Origin: Bacillus methanolicus | GTDB lineage: Bacteria > Bacillota > Bacilli > Bacillales > Cytobacillaceae | DNA: 64,000 nt | Direction of reading: 5' to 3' | NCBI RefSeq assembly: GCF_028888695.1 | Contig: NZ_PNFF01000001.1 | Location: 1,187,501 to 1,251,500, forward strand | Part shown: positions 18,244-27,232 of the stretch, piece by piece | Position numbering within the stretch: the first letter of the stretch is position 1 | How the letters are laid out: the number at the start of each line of letters is the position of its first letter | Translations under genes and position numbers: made by a program | The notes under the pieces: generated by a model | What the model was told of the DNA's origin: nothing | Seen by the model: the letters and a program-made list of their open reading frames with translations, nothing else | Database searches by the model: none

Positions 18244-18295
18244 AAATTTCTCCCTTCTCTCTTTAATAATTGACACATTTTTTTAGAAAATATAC

Positions 18296-18390
18296 GAGGC
18301 TGAAGGGTCTGACTCTCTCCGACAAAAATGAATAAAACCTTTCTGTATATTGTATTTGTCTAAGGAGCCAGCCCATTATGAGTTTGCCTC
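18296..18390. repeat. Dispersed palindromic repeat, copy D (95 bp)
   Basis: Begins GAGGCTGAAGGGTCTGACT and ends TTATGAGTTTGCCTC with the shared TGTATATTGTATT core. It is shorter than copies A and E by internal loss. Located 52 bases from the IS right end and just downstream of a small gene. Confidence 0.75.
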
Positions 18391-18414
18391 AATTGCATGA
18401 TTTTTGAAAAATTT

Positions 18415-18546
18415 TTAAGACCGCTTTTGTTTTCGGCGCGATGAAGAGGCTTGCCGTTCACCAGTTTCTGTAGTTGTTGTTCCTTGTCCCTCAACATGCG
18501 ATGAACTAAGTCCTGTCTTGGACGGGTCTTGTTTACGTTTAGACAC
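18415..18546 (-). CDS. Small basic Ser/Thr-rich protein (43 aa), possibly spore-related
   Basis: Reads MSKRKQDPSKTGLSSSHVEG and ends RRKQKRS; very basic and hydrophilic with no hydrophobic core. GTG start with GGAGGTG about 5 bases upstream. The composition and MSKRK start recall small acid-soluble spore proteins, but I cannot assign a family. Divergent from ykuS. Confidence 0.55.
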   Translation of the reverse strand: MSKRKQDPSKTGLSSSHVEGQGTTTTETGERQASSSRRKQKRS

Positions 18547-18659
18547 TGTTAACACCTCCACGTTTACTTTTTGCAAAGTGCCGGGCGATTTATACAGCTT
18601 TATGAAAGAATATTTTGAGAAAAGTTAGAGATGATATTTTATGTGAGGAGGTGTTTTTT

Positions 18660-18902
18660 GTGGCGAAAATTGGAGTTGAACAATCTTTAACCAACATTTC
18701 CGAAGCCCTTCGGCAAAGAGGACACGATGTAGTTGAATTAAAGCAGGAGTCGGATGCAAAGGACTGCTCTTGCTGCGTCGTTTCCGGCCTGGATTCAAAT
18801 GTGATGGGCATGCAGGATACATCTACAAATGCCTCTGTGATCGATGCGAATGGGCTGTCTGCTGATGAAGTTTGCCAGCAAGTTGAAGAAAAGCTTCGTT
18901 AA
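18660..18902 (+). CDS. ykuS: YkuS-family (UPF0180) protein
   Basis: 80-residue protein of unknown function widespread in Bacillus. Recognised by [31 protein letters not shown], and [20 protein letters not shown] start follows AGGAGGTG at 6 bases; an upstream in-frame ATG (18615) gives an unlikely extension. A terminator follows at 18915. Confidence 0.85.
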   Translation: MAKIGVEQSLTNISEALRQRGHDVVELKQESDAKDCSCCVVSGLDSNVMGMQDTSTNASVIDANGLSADEVCQQVEEKLR

Positions 18903-18914
18903 CCATCATCAAGG

Positions 18915-18945
18915 CTAAAGAGATCTTTTCTTTAGTCTTTTTGCT
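18915..18945 (+). terminator. Terminator of ykuS
   Basis: CTAAAGA (18915-18921) pairs with TCTTTAG (18929-18935), followed by TCTTTTTG. Confidence 0.75.
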
Positions 18946-19074
18946 TTTTAATAAATCTTAGTGCTGAATGATGGCAAATTTTTCGTTATAATACGTATGA
19001 ACCTTGTTTTGGTTGGTAGTCTATTTAGTTTAGACTTTATTATTAGAGGAAATACGTATTGGACTGATTCATGT

Positions 19075-19728
19075 ATGAACATTGATTTTTGGATGCCTGT
19101 ATCACTCTCTTTACAGGTTGCCGGCATTTCAACGGTAATTGTTTTAATCATCGGATTATTATTTGCCAAACTAATGGCAAAAAGGCAGTTTCGCGGAAAA
19201 ATAATCCTTGAAACGGCAATATTGCTACCTTTAGTTTTGCCGCCGACCGTTATTGGATTCTTATTAATTATCATATTTGGAAATAACGGCTTTCTGGGAA
19301 CGATTATTGAATCTATTTTTCGGCAACAAATTATGTTTACCCCTTTGGCAGCGGTTATTGCTTCAACTGTCGTCGCCTTTCCGCTTATGTACCAATCGGC
19401 AAAAACAGGATTTCAGTTGGTTGATACAGGTGTAGAAGATGCTGCACGAGTTGATGGTGCAGATGAATGGAAAGTTTTCTTATTTGTTACTCTCCCCCTT
19501 TCGTTTCGGGCAATACTTACAGGCGGTATTTTAAGCTTTGCCAGGGCGCTGGGGGAATTTGGAGCTACATTAATGTTTGCCGGTAATATTCCTGGAAAAA
19601 CACAGACGGCATCAACAGCCATCTATGTAGCATTTGAGTCGGGAAATATGGAGATGGCCTGGCTCCTAGTTGGAGCTATGATTGTCATATCATTTTTCAT
19701 GCTATTATGTACTGCATTTTTAAAATAA
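19075..19728 (+). CDS. modB: Molybdate ABC transporter permease ModB
   Basis: Inner-membrane permease for molybdate uptake. The family pattern is clear: FWMPVSLSLQVAG at the N-terminus, ILLPLVLPPTVIGFLL, VEDAARVDGADEWKVF (the EAA loop contacting the ATPase) and ARALGEFGATLMFAGN. The frame runs back to 18961, but ATG 19075 matches the usual ModB start (217 residues), although no good ribosome binding site precedes it. No modA or modC is adjacent, which is unusual. It would supply the Mo needed by the CO dehydrogenase. Confidence 0.85.
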   Translation: MNIDFWMPVSLSLQVAGISTVIVLIIGLLFAKLMAKRQFRGKIILETAILLPLVLPPTVIGFLLIIIFGNNGFLGTIIESIFRQQIMFTPLAAVIASTVVAFPLMYQSAKTGFQLVDTGVEDAARVDGADEWKVFLFVTLPLSFRAILTGGILSFARALGEFGATLMFAGNIPGKTQTASTAIYVAFESGNMEMAWLLVGAMIVISFFMLLCTAFLK

Positions 19729-19736
19729 TTGAAATG

Positions 19737-19772
19737 AGCCATGGAAAAAGTTTGTTATTCCATGGCTTTTCT
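19737..19772 (+). terminator. Terminator of modB
   Basis: AGCCATGGAA (19737-19746) pairs with TTCCATGGCT (19758-19767) and is followed by TTTCTTTC. Confidence 0.85.
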
Positions 19773-19819
19773 TTCATAGAGAAAAATTTTCGATCAAACA
19801 ATAAGAAGAAAAAATGGTA

Positions 19820-20761
19820 TTAACTGCAGCCTCCTCCACAGCTTGAACCGGAACAACTTGAATTTCCTCCGTCGTGGCTGTCGGATGAACTTGCACAAGC
19901 AAATCCTGAACATCCTGAACTTGAAACACTAACCTTCGAAAGCTGTTGGGGAATGAACAAAGCCATTTGATTTTCGTAATCATCGGGATGAAAAATTGAA
20001 AAGAAAACCATTGCAGGTAAAAGATGATGAATTTGGTTTTCATTTGAAATCCGGCTGAACGGAGGCTTTTGTTTATTTTGGTTTACTAATTTTGCTTGGT
20101 CGATTTCAGATCTTAGTTTTTTTATTAAGTAATCTTTAATCTCTGTCCCTTCTTCATCTTGCCGGAAGTATTTTTCTAAAAGCTGCTCATCCGAAAGCTG
20201 CTGAAAATCTTCGAGAATTTCTTTTTTAATCGGGTGCTTCAGGAACGGTCCCCAAAGCAGTCTACTGTTAGGCGCCGGCTCAAACAAACATAAATAAACC
20301 CAATCAAAAAAAGCTCTTTCTCCTGGTATAGGAGTTACTTCCATATTTGGAGTGTGATGCAAAAATCCATTATAAAAAGAATGGGAGAATCGCTCGTATT
20401 CTTTTGTAAACATAAGCATTTCATGCCAAACTTCGTCAACTTTGTCGCTAAACATCGGCACCGTTTTCAATAAACTATTCAGTACAAAATATCTTTTTAG
20501 TTCAAAAAATCTCCATTTAAAGTCAAATTCTGTCCAAGAAGGGTTGGATTTTAATAATCGAATCCGCAAATTTTCTTCGTACTTCCGAGGAATTGATGAT
20601 TCAAGCTTGTTTACTAAAGGTTCGGCTTGTTTTAAGTGAATACCCAGTTTTAATGGTGGTTCGACATGCAATAATGCCGGTCTTCGCTTCCGATTTTTTC
20701 TCTGGGCTGAAATAATCCATAGTATGAATCCCAATATAAGGATAACAATCAAAAATTCCAA
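19820..20761 (-). CDS. Membrane-anchored protein with GRDP-like region and Cys/Gly/Ser-rich tail
   Basis: 313 residues. One N-terminal transmembrane helix (about 3-18) is followed by a basic stretch. The middle holds VDEVWHEMLMFTKEYERF and GFLHHTP, resembling the D-x-x-W-H repeat of glycine-rich-domain (GRDP/DUF1399-like) proteins. The last 35 residues are a low-complexity Cys/Ser/Gly tail with seven cysteines, ending SSCGGGCS. Function unknown; the tail could bind metal or be cross-linked. Convergent with modB and separated by the modB terminator. Confidence 0.65.
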   Translation of the reverse strand: MEFLIVILILGFILWIISAQRKNRKRRPALLHVEPPLKLGIHLKQAEPLVNKLESSIPRKYEENLRIRLLKSNPSWTEFDFKWRFFELKRYFVLNSLLKTVPMFSDKVDEVWHEMLMFTKEYERFSHSFYNGFLHHTPNMEVTPIPGERAFFDWVYLCLFEPAPNSRLLWGPFLKHPIKKEILEDFQQLSDEQLLEKYFRQDEEGTEIKDYLIKKLRSEIDQAKLVNQNKQKPPFSRISNENQIHHLLPAMVFFSIFHPDDYENQMALFIPQQLSKVSVSSSGCSGFACASSSDSHDGGNSSCSGSSCGGGCS

Positions 20762-20851
20762 CGCGACATCCCTCCTTTATTGAAAATAATCCTGTTCTTA
20801 TAATTTATTTTATTCTTATGTCTATTTTAACGTATGATCCACTATGTAACG

Positions 20852-20869
20852 GTTTGGAAAAATTCCAAC
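20852..20869 (-). terminator. Weak hairpin after the NlpC/P60 gene
   Basis: GTTTGGAA (20852-20859) pairs with TTCCAAC (20863-20869). There is no clear T-run. It lies about 20 bases beyond the stop of the cell-wall hydrolase gene. Confidence 0.4.
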
Positions 20870-20888
20870 TAGGAAAGGCACAGGAGTA

Positions 20889-22076
20889 TCAATAATATCT
20901 CTTCGCCCCGAGATAACGTTCGCTCCAATATTTGCTTGTCAAATTGCTGATGGTAACTCCTGTAGAACTTCCGCAATGGATGAATTGATTGTTTCCTATA
21001 TAAATCCCAACATGAGACGCTCCCGGTCGGTAAGTTTCGAAAAAGACAAGGTCGCCGACTGAAGGCTTGTCCACTTGTTTTCCGGCGTTCCAAATTAATG
21101 CGACTGTACGCGGTAAAGAAACACCTTGTTTTTCAAATACATAAACAAGAAATCCGCTGCAGTCAAATCCTTTTTCTGGTGTCGTTCCTCCCCATTGGTA
21201 GCGTGTTCCAAGCAGTTCAGCCGCATCTCCGATTAAATTAATCACGTTAAATTGTTTTTCCTTCCGGGAAGGTTTTGCCTGCATCAATCGCGTATAAGTT
21301 GTGAAATCGACCGTACCTGTTGCCGAAAGTTTATTGGCGATTTGGTACTCTTTCACTGCGTCATAGGTGGCCATGCCAAAATATCCCGTAATAGTGGGGT
21401 ATGTAAAATATCCAAGCTCTTTCAACTTCGTTTGAACTTTTTTAACTTCTTCACCGGTTGAACCGATCGTTAAACGCATCTCGGCCTGCGTCGGTTCAGT
21501 TTTATTATTAATTGGTGTAGATTTTCCTTTTTGGTTCAGTACTTTTTTCAGCTTGATCAGTGTTTTGGAATCTGCGATCCCATCGGCCGTCAACCCATAA
21601 TTTTGTTGGAATTTTCGAACCGCGTCGGCCGTAATTGTTCCAAAGTATTGGGTGATGGACGGATAAGTGAAATATCCTAGCGACTTCAATTGTGACTGCA
21701 ATTGGCCGACTTCTTTACCGCGGGCACCGATTTTTAATGTACTGTTGGCACTTGGCTGGGCAGCTATTGCCTTGTGTGGAACCCCCGTTAATCTTTCATA
21801 CGTTTTCCGGTCAAACACACCTGTTTGAGGCAATCCAACAGAAGATTGAAAGATTTTCACAGCTTTTTCCGTGATGGACCCATAATAGCCTGTAGCTGTA
21901 TGGTATGTAAAATATCCTTTATTTTTTAATAATTGTTGAAGCTGTTTCACATCATCGTTTTTCATCCCGAGTTTTAACTCCGAGTCTCCCAAGGCTGCAT
22001 CACTTATCGATGGCAGCATGAAAAGCGCCGAAGCAAACGTGGAACCGACGATGAGCTTTTTCACTGGATCTCTCAC
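20889..22076 (-). CDS. NlpC/P60 cell-wall endopeptidase with three peptidoglycan-binding repeats
   Basis: Secreted gamma-D-glutamyl-type endopeptidase. After a signal peptide (VKKLIVGSTFASALFMLPSISDAA) come three PG_binding_1 repeats, each with L-K-x-G-x-x-x-x-x-V-x-x-L-Q and GYF(T)Y...YG.IT.DAV..FQ. The C-terminal NlpC/P60 domain has its catalytic Cys in GFDCSGFLVYVF and the His in GASHVGIYIG. GTG 22076 is preferred because GAGGGGG sits 7 bases before it; the frame upstream to 22235 lacks any such site. 395 residues. Probably acts in wall turnover. Confidence 0.88.
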   Translation of the reverse strand: MRDPVKKLIVGSTFASALFMLPSISDAALGDSELKLGMKNDDVKQLQQLLKNKGYFTYHTATGYYGSITEKAVKIFQSSVGLPQTGVFDRKTYERLTGVPHKAIAAQPSANSTLKIGARGKEVGQLQSQLKSLGYFTYPSITQYFGTITADAVRKFQQNYGLTADGIADSKTLIKLKKVLNQKGKSTPINNKTEPTQAEMRLTIGSTGEEVKKVQTKLKELGYFTYPTITGYFGMATYDAVKEYQIANKLSATGTVDFTTYTRLMQAKPSRKEKQFNVINLIGDAAELLGTRYQWGGTTPEKGFDCSGFLVYVFEKQGVSLPRTVALIWNAGKQVDKPSVGDLVFFETYRPGASHVGIYIGNNQFIHCGSSTGVTISNLTSKYWSERYLGAKRYY

Positions 22077-22279
22077 CGTTTTTCCCCCTCTATCTATGTC
22101 AACGAACGAAACGTTTATTCTATGAATCAGGCAAAAAAAGACACTACTATTCTTAACATCGGATAGACTGCTTTTTTCTTTAAGGCTATACGGGTAACTT
22201 TTCGATAAACAAATGGAATTAAAATTTTGAAGCAACAGTCAAAGAACACCGGGTAGTCATTCGGGTAATGCGAGATACA

Positions 22280-23206
22280 TTATTTCCCCAGAACTTTTGA
22301 ACGTCGAGAAAATACCCCGCTTTCATCCAGCATACCGCTTCCTAAAATGACACCGATCACGATCAAAATAAACCCCATAATTTGAGAAAGAGAAATAGAT
22401 TCTCCTAAAAATAAATAAGCCCCGAGTAGTGAAAATAGCGGATTTAAGTTAATGAAAATTGCCGATTCTGCTGCACCAATTTGTTGAATTGCTTTGTTGT
22501 AAATCATATGACCAAGTGCAGTAGCAAGTACAGCTGACGCAAGGAAGATCATCCATATGGGTGTCGTACCGTTTGCCATGCTTAATAATCCGTTCGGTTC
22601 CATCCACAAACTAATGAAAAATAACAGCAATGACCCGAACAACAACATCCATCCTGTCATCATTCTCGTATCCAGCGTTTGTGTTGCTTTTTTAATAATA
22701 ATAAAACTAATTCCTTGAGTTAATACGGCCAAGAATATATAAAAATCACCGATCGACACAAGGTGAATTCCGCTTTTGCCGTTTAACACGACAAACATCA
22801 CGCCGGTAAATCCGAGCAATATCCCGACAAATCTGAACACCGTAAACCGATGACCTAAAAAGACGACCGCAAACACCGATGTCACTAACGGAACAAGAGC
22901 TAAAATTAATCCGGCGTTAGAGGCTGTCGTTTTTGTTAATCCGACTGCAAGAAAAAGGTGGTGTGCAACGACGCCAAATAAAGCTGCCGAACAAATATAC
23001 ATAATGTCCTTCCAAGTTAATTTCCGCAGCTGACCGATGAATAATAAAGTCAGAATCACTACGATTCCTGCAGTAAATATCCGAAACGACGTTAACGTCA
23101 CCGGAGAAAAATGTTCGACTAAAATTTTGAGGGCAATCACGTTTAATCCCCAGATCATCATAATCACATTCAATAATAGATAAACGAAAGGTTTAGACAC
23201 CGCCAT
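22280..23206 (-). CDS. EamA-family (DMT superfamily) transporter
   Basis: Ten-helix exporter-type protein with two EamA repeats (first begins WGLNVIALKILVEHFSPVTLTSFR; second holds ALGHMIYNKAIQQIGAAESAIFINLNPLFS). The substrate is unknown; relatives export amino acids or metabolites. The start is ambiguous: ATG 23206 (308 residues) follows AAGGA at only 4 bases, GTG 23200 at 10 bases, and a TTG at 23218 opens the frame. A terminator-like hairpin lies about 30 bases upstream in the leader. Confidence 0.85.
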   Translation of the reverse strand: MAVSKPFVYLLLNVIMMIWGLNVIALKILVEHFSPVTLTSFRIFTAGIVVILTLLFIGQLRKLTWKDIMYICSAALFGVVAHHLFLAVGLTKTTASNAGLILALVPLVTSVFAVVFLGHRFTVFRFVGILLGFTGVMFVVLNGKSGIHLVSIGDFYIFLAVLTQGISFIIIKKATQTLDTRMMTGWMLLFGSLLLFFISLWMEPNGLLSMANGTTPIWMIFLASAVLATALGHMIYNKAIQQIGAAESAIFINLNPLFSLLGAYLFLGESISLSQIMGFILIVIGVILGSGMLDESGVFSRRSKVLGK

Positions 23207-23236
23207 CACTTCCTTCAAGTTGAAAAGTCAAACAAC

Positions 23237-23272
23237 AAAAAAGCAGCTGTGCCTTTATTTGGGACAGCTTCG
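23237..23272 (-). terminator. Leader terminator upstream of the EamA gene
   Basis: On the minus strand AAGCTGT (23270-23264) can pair with ACAGCTGCTT (23250-23241), followed by TTTTTTG. It sits immediately upstream of the EamA start, where it could act as an attenuator. No known riboswitch was recognised in the preceding leader. Confidence 0.5.
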
Positions 23273-23480
23273 CTATATGCAGAAACAACTCTTTAAATTT
23301 CATTTTAGCAATCATTCAACAGAATGACTATCAAAGTATGATAAAGTTTTCCTTATCCAAATTGGTATTTTTAAATATTAGGTTGGTGAAGATTGAAATC
23401 AAATAATAAATAAAAACAGACAAGTATTAAACCCTTACCTGCATATGATTGTAATGGACAAGTGATTGGAGGTGAAAAAA

Positions 23481-23939
23481 TTGCGATTTATAGTGCTTAA
23501 GAAAGGGACTATGATGATTTTTCTTTTATTTATAATTACGCTTGCGGCCGCCGGTGTTTGGTTTTTTGGAACATCTGGCTCGGTTCCTGTTACCAGCCGG
23601 GAGCAGAATCAAGACGAACAAATAAGAGAGATTCATATGGTTACCGGTGAATTTTCAGCAAAAACAAGAGATGGGAAAGAAATTGAGGCATATCGCTGGG
23701 ATCCAAGTACTGTGTTTGTTAACAAAGGGGAAAAAGTCCGCCTTACTATTTTAGGTGTAAACGGAAAAGAACATCCATATATTATCGAAGGAACTGACAT
23801 AAAAGGCGTTGTTAAACAAGGTGAGGAAACGACAGTACCACTGCAATTTAAAAAAGAAGGAATATACAGGCTTATTTGCCTAACGCATCCTAACAAAGAT
23901 CGTAATGGCCCGATGATTGCATACATTGTAGTAGATTAA
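23481..23939 (+). CDS. Membrane-anchored cupredoxin-domain protein
   Basis: A single N-terminal helix (about residues 10-30) anchors an extracellular cupredoxin domain. The copper-site pattern is present: His in KEHPYII, then CLTHPNKDRNGPM with Cys, His and Met, as in type 1 or CuA-like cupredoxins. TTG 23481 lies 6 bases after GGAGGTG; the upstream TTG 23466 would place the ribosome binding site inside the gene. 152 residues. Role not assigned; it could carry electrons or copper. Confidence 0.78.
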   Translation: MRFIVLKKGTMMIFLLFIITLAAAGVWFFGTSGSVPVTSREQNQDEQIREIHMVTGEFSAKTRDGKEIEAYRWDPSTVFVNKGEKVRLTILGVNGKEHPYIIEGTDIKGVVKQGEETTVPLQFKKEGIYRLICLTHPNKDRNGPMIAYIVVD

Positions 23940-23949
23940 TAACAATGGT

Positions 23950-23982
23950 AAGCACTGGATATCGTCAATTCCAGTGCTTTTT
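23950..23982 (+). terminator. Terminator between cupredoxin and LysM-CAP genes
   Basis: AGCACTGGA (23951-23959) pairs with TCCAGTGCT (23970-23978), then TTTTTG. It lies between convergent genes and may serve both. Confidence 0.85.
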
Positions 23983-23989
23983 GCCCTTA

Positions 23990-24613
23990 TTATCTCCCGA
24001 TGAACATTTGCGTCCAGTAATGACCGTATGCCCCTCCTTTTGCATAACCTACACCAATTTCAGTAAAACTGCTTGATAAAATATTTTTTCGATGGCCGTC
24101 ACTGTTCATCCAGGCTGTTACTACATCCTTAGGAGTCCGTTGTCCGGCAGCAATATTTTCACCGGCTGTACGGTATGTAATTCCGAAATTTTTCATCATT
24201 TGGAACGGGCTTCCGTATGTTGGAGAAGTATGGTCAAAATAATTTCGATTGATCATGTCTTGGGATTTATATCTTGCTACTCTCGCAAGTTCCCAGTTTG
24301 TTTTTAACGGTTTTAAACCGTATTTTGCCCTCTCCTGATTCACAAGCTGGACAACTTGGTTTTCATAGCTTTTAACTTCATCCAAACATGGAATAGTAAT
24401 TTTTTGTCCTGGATAGATGAAGTTCGGATTTGAAATTTGCGGGTTTGCCTGAATAATTTCAGAAACGCCAACATGATAGCGAACCGCAATTTTCCACATT
24501 GTGTCACCGTGCTGAACCGTATGTATAGTCGCAGCTTCGGCATTGCTGCTTATTCCAAAGACTAGAGCGACAGACAACAATAAAGATACTGATAGAGATT
24601 TTAATGTTTTCAT
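23990..24613 (-). CDS. Secreted LysM and CAP-domain protein (YkwD-like)
   Basis: 207 residues: a signal peptide (to about residue 28, ...SSNAEAA), one LysM peptidoglycan-binding module (TIHTVQHGDTMWKIAVRYHV...YPGQKITIP), and a CAP/SCP domain with VNQERAKYGL, FDHTSP, GENIAAG and WMNSDGHRKNIL. Related to B. subtilis YkwD and spore-associated SafA-like proteins. No strong ribosome binding site is seen before the ATG. Confidence 0.88.
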   Translation of the reverse strand: MKTLKSLSVSLLLSVALVFGISSNAEAATIHTVQHGDTMWKIAVRYHVGVSEIIQANPQISNPNFIYPGQKITIPCLDEVKSYENQVVQLVNQERAKYGLKPLKTNWELARVARYKSQDMINRNYFDHTSPTYGSPFQMMKNFGITYRTAGENIAAGQRTPKDVVTAWMNSDGHRKNILSSSFTEIGVGYAKGGAYGHYWTQMFIGR

Positions 24614-24932
24614 AGTTTTATTTAACCAAACTATTCTACACGATGAAACCGGTAATAAATGGTGTTAATAGAATAGATTTTTATATAACAGATTCTCATC
24701 ATCGCTAATTAATTATAATACAGTTTTGAAAATATCAGGTTTTATTTGATTTTAAAAACTTTATTGATCATTTATACACCTATACACCCTAAAGATAAAC
24801 CTTTTAAAACAAGGTGTTCACAAAAAATTAACCATTTATGCTCAATATTTCACAATTTATATAAAAATGATCACATGTTATCTGTTATAATAAAAATGTA
24901 AAATCTGTTATATATTTTGAGAGGTGAAAATC
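24614..24932. other. Divergent promoter region for the LysM-CAP gene and pflB
   Basis: AT-rich. Holds TATAAT at 24886-24891, about 40 bases before pflB, and two TTCACAA words (near 24807 and 24848) resembling half-sites of the redox repressor Rex. No gene is seen. Confidence 0.45.
24840..24856 (+). promoter_or_regulatory. Possible Rex-like half-site upstream of pflB
   Basis: TCAATATTTCACAATT resembles the right half of the Rex consensus TTGTGAAAT-ATTTCACAA, with a poor left half. Rex or Fnr control of pflB is known in related bacteria; this site is only a suggestion. Confidence 0.25.
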
Positions 24933-27158
24933 ATGAAACAGTGGGAAGGTTTTACTGGCGGAACTTGGCAAACTGAAGTAAATGTTCGTGACTTTATTTT
25001 AAAAAACTTTAAACAGTATAACGGTTCTGACAGTTTCCTTGAAGGTCCGACTGAAGCTACAACAAAATTATGGAAGCAAGTTATGGATTTATCGAAACAA
25101 GAACGGGATAATGGCGGTGTCCTTGATATGGACACTGAAATCGTCTCTACGATTACCTCACACGGACCCGGGTATTTGAATAAGGATTTAGAAAAAGTTG
25201 TTGGCTTTCAAACTGACAAACCTTTCAAGCGGTCACTGCAGCCGTTCGGCGGAATCCGCATGGCCGTACAGTCTTGTGAAGCGTATGGATTCAAGGTAAA
25301 CGAAGAAATTGTGAAAATTTTTACAGAATATCGGAAGACTCATAACCAAGGAGTCTATGATGCTTATACAGATGAAATGAAGCTTGCCCGCAAAGCCGGA
25401 ATCATTACCGGTCTTCCGGATGCATACGGTCGCGGACGGATTATCGGAGACTATCGCCGTGTTCCCCTTTATGGAGTTGACTTCCTGATCAGTGAGAAGA
25501 AAAAAGATTTAAAACAAACAAGCCGTATTATGACTGAAGACAATATTCGTCTACGTGAAGAGATTTCTGAGCAGATCAGAGCGCTGGAAGAATTAAAGAA
25601 GCTTGCTGAAAGTTACGGATATGACATTTCAAAGCCTGCTTCAAATGCATCCGAAGCGTTTCAATGGCTGTACTTTGCTTACTTGGCAGCAATCAAGGAA
25701 CAAAACGGCGCTGCCATGAGCCTCGGCCGCGTATCAACTTTCTTAGATATTTATATTGAAAGAGATTTAGAGAAAGGCATTATTACTGAAAAAGAAGCTC
25801 AGGAGTTGGTCGACCATTTTGTCATGAAGCTTCGGCTTGTAAAATTTGCCCGAACTCCGGAATATAATGAATTATTTAGCGGCGACCCTACATGGGTTAC
25901 TGAAGCGATCGGCGGCATGGCATTAGACGGACGCGCACTTGTCACAAAAAATTCATTCCGATTCCTGCATACCCTTGATAACCTAGGTCCTGCTCCGGAG
26001 CCAAACTTAACGGTATTATGGTCTACACAGCTTCCGGAAGAATTCAAAAAGTATTGTGCGAAAATGTCGATTAAAACAAGCTCCATCCAGTATGAAAATG
26101 ATGATATTATGAGGCCTGAATACGGTGATGACTATGGAATCGCTTGCTGCGTATCACCAATGAAAATCGGTAAGCAAATGCAATTTTTCGGAGCGCGTGC
26201 AAATCTTGCAAAAGCCCTGCTCTACGCCATTAACGGCGGTAAAGATGAAAAGCTTAAAATTCAGGTTGGTCCTAAGTACACACCGATCATGTCTAATGTT
26301 CTAGACTATGATGAAGTCATGGAAAAATTTGATAATATGATGGAATGGCTCGCAGAATTGTATATCAATACTCTGAATATCATCCACTATATGCATGACA
26401 AATATTGCTATGAACGAATTGAAATGGCCCTGCATGATACTAAGATTTTGCGCACGATGGCGACTGGACTTGCCGGCTTAAGTGTTGTTGCTGATTCGTT
26501 AAGTGCCATTAAACATGCCAATGTAAGAGTTATTCGCGATGAAAACGGTCTAGCTGTCGATTTTGAAATTGAAGGTGATTTCCCTAAATACGGAAACAAT
26601 GATGACCGTGTTGACAGCATCGCCGTTGATATCGTGAAGCGGTTCATGAAAAAGCTTCGCAAGCATAAAACATACCGCGATTCAGTCCATTCCCTGTCGA
26701 TATTAACCATTACTTCTAACGTGGTATATGGAAAGAAAACCGGCAACACTCCTGATGGGCGCCGTGCCGGAGAACCATTTGCTCCCGGAGCGAACCCAAT
26801 GCACGGTCGCGATACAAAAGGAACGCTTGCGTCTCTCTCTTCAGTGGCTAAACTGCCATTCAGTTATGCAATGGATGGTATTTCAAATACTTTCTCAATC
26901 GTTCCAAAAGCATTGGGAAAAGACGATGAAAGCCGCGTTAACAACCTTGTAGCAATATTAGACGGATATGCAATGAAGGAAGGCCACCATCTAAACGTTA
27001 ACGTCTTTAACCGTGAAACTTTGCTGGATGCGATGGAACATCCGGAATTGTATCCGCAATTAACGATACGTGTTTCCGGATATGCAGTCAACTTTATTAA
27101 ACTAACTCGTGAACAGCAATTAGATGTTATAAACCGTACCTTCCACGAAACAATGTAA
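24933..27158 (+). CDS. pflB: Pyruvate formate-lyase
   Basis: Glycyl-radical enzyme converting pyruvate and CoA to acetyl-CoA and formate under anaerobiosis. Active-site Cys405 and Cys406 lie in IACCVSPM, and the radical Gly716 in RVSGYAV near the C-terminus. ATG 24933 is 6 bases after GAGAGGTG; the in-frame GTG at 24924 belongs to that site. 741 residues, normal length. The activating enzyme gene follows directly. Its presence shows the organism can ferment as well as respire. Confidence 0.97.
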   Translation: MKQWEGFTGGTWQTEVNVRDFILKNFKQYNGSDSFLEGPTEATTKLWKQVMDLSKQERDNGGVLDMDTEIVSTITSHGPGYLNKDLEKVVGFQTDKPFKRSLQPFGGIRMAVQSCEAYGFKVNEEIVKIFTEYRKTHNQGVYDAYTDEMKLARKAGIITGLPDAYGRGRIIGDYRRVPLYGVDFLISEKKKDLKQTSRIMTEDNIRLREEISEQIRALEELKKLAESYGYDISKPASNASEAFQWLYFAYLAAIKEQNGAAMSLGRVSTFLDIYIERDLEKGIITEKEAQELVDHFVMKLRLVKFARTPEYNELFSGDPTWVTEAIGGMALDGRALVTKNSFRFLHTLDNLGPAPEPNLTVLWSTQLPEEFKKYCAKMSIKTSSIQYENDDIMRPEYGDDYGIACCVSPMKIGKQMQFFGARANLAKALLYAINGGKDEKLKIQVGPKYTPIMSNVLDYDEVMEKFDNMMEWLAELYINTLNIIHYMHDKYCYERIEMALHDTKILRTMATGLAGLSVVADSLSAIKHANVRVIRDENGLAVDFEIEGDFPKYGNNDDRVDSIAVDIVKRFMKKLRKHKTYRDSVHSLSILTITSNVVYGKKTGNTPDGRRAGEPFAPGANPMHGRDTKGTLASLSSVAKLPFSYAMDGISNTFSIVPKALGKDDESRVNNLVAILDGYAMKEGHHLNVNVFNRETLLDAMEHPELYPQLTIRVSGYAVNFIKLTREQQLDVINRTFHETM

Positions 27159-27175
27159 CTAATTTTTGTAAGGCC

Positions 27176-27198
27176 CTTCCCCCCTCCCCTCGGGGAAG
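27176..27198 (+). other. GC-rich hairpin between pflB and pflA
   Basis: CTTCCCC (27176-27182) pairs with GGGGAAG (27192-27198) without a T-run. Probably an intercistronic stability or attenuation structure. Confidence 0.5.
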
Positions 27199-27232
27199 TC
27201 CGCCTTCTTTATTATAAAAGGAGTTCTTCATC

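Noticed and set aside
22077-22235. Longer N-terminus of the NlpC/P60 protein
   Set aside because: A signal peptide starts right after GTG 22076, which has a strong ribosome binding site; the extension would bury it.
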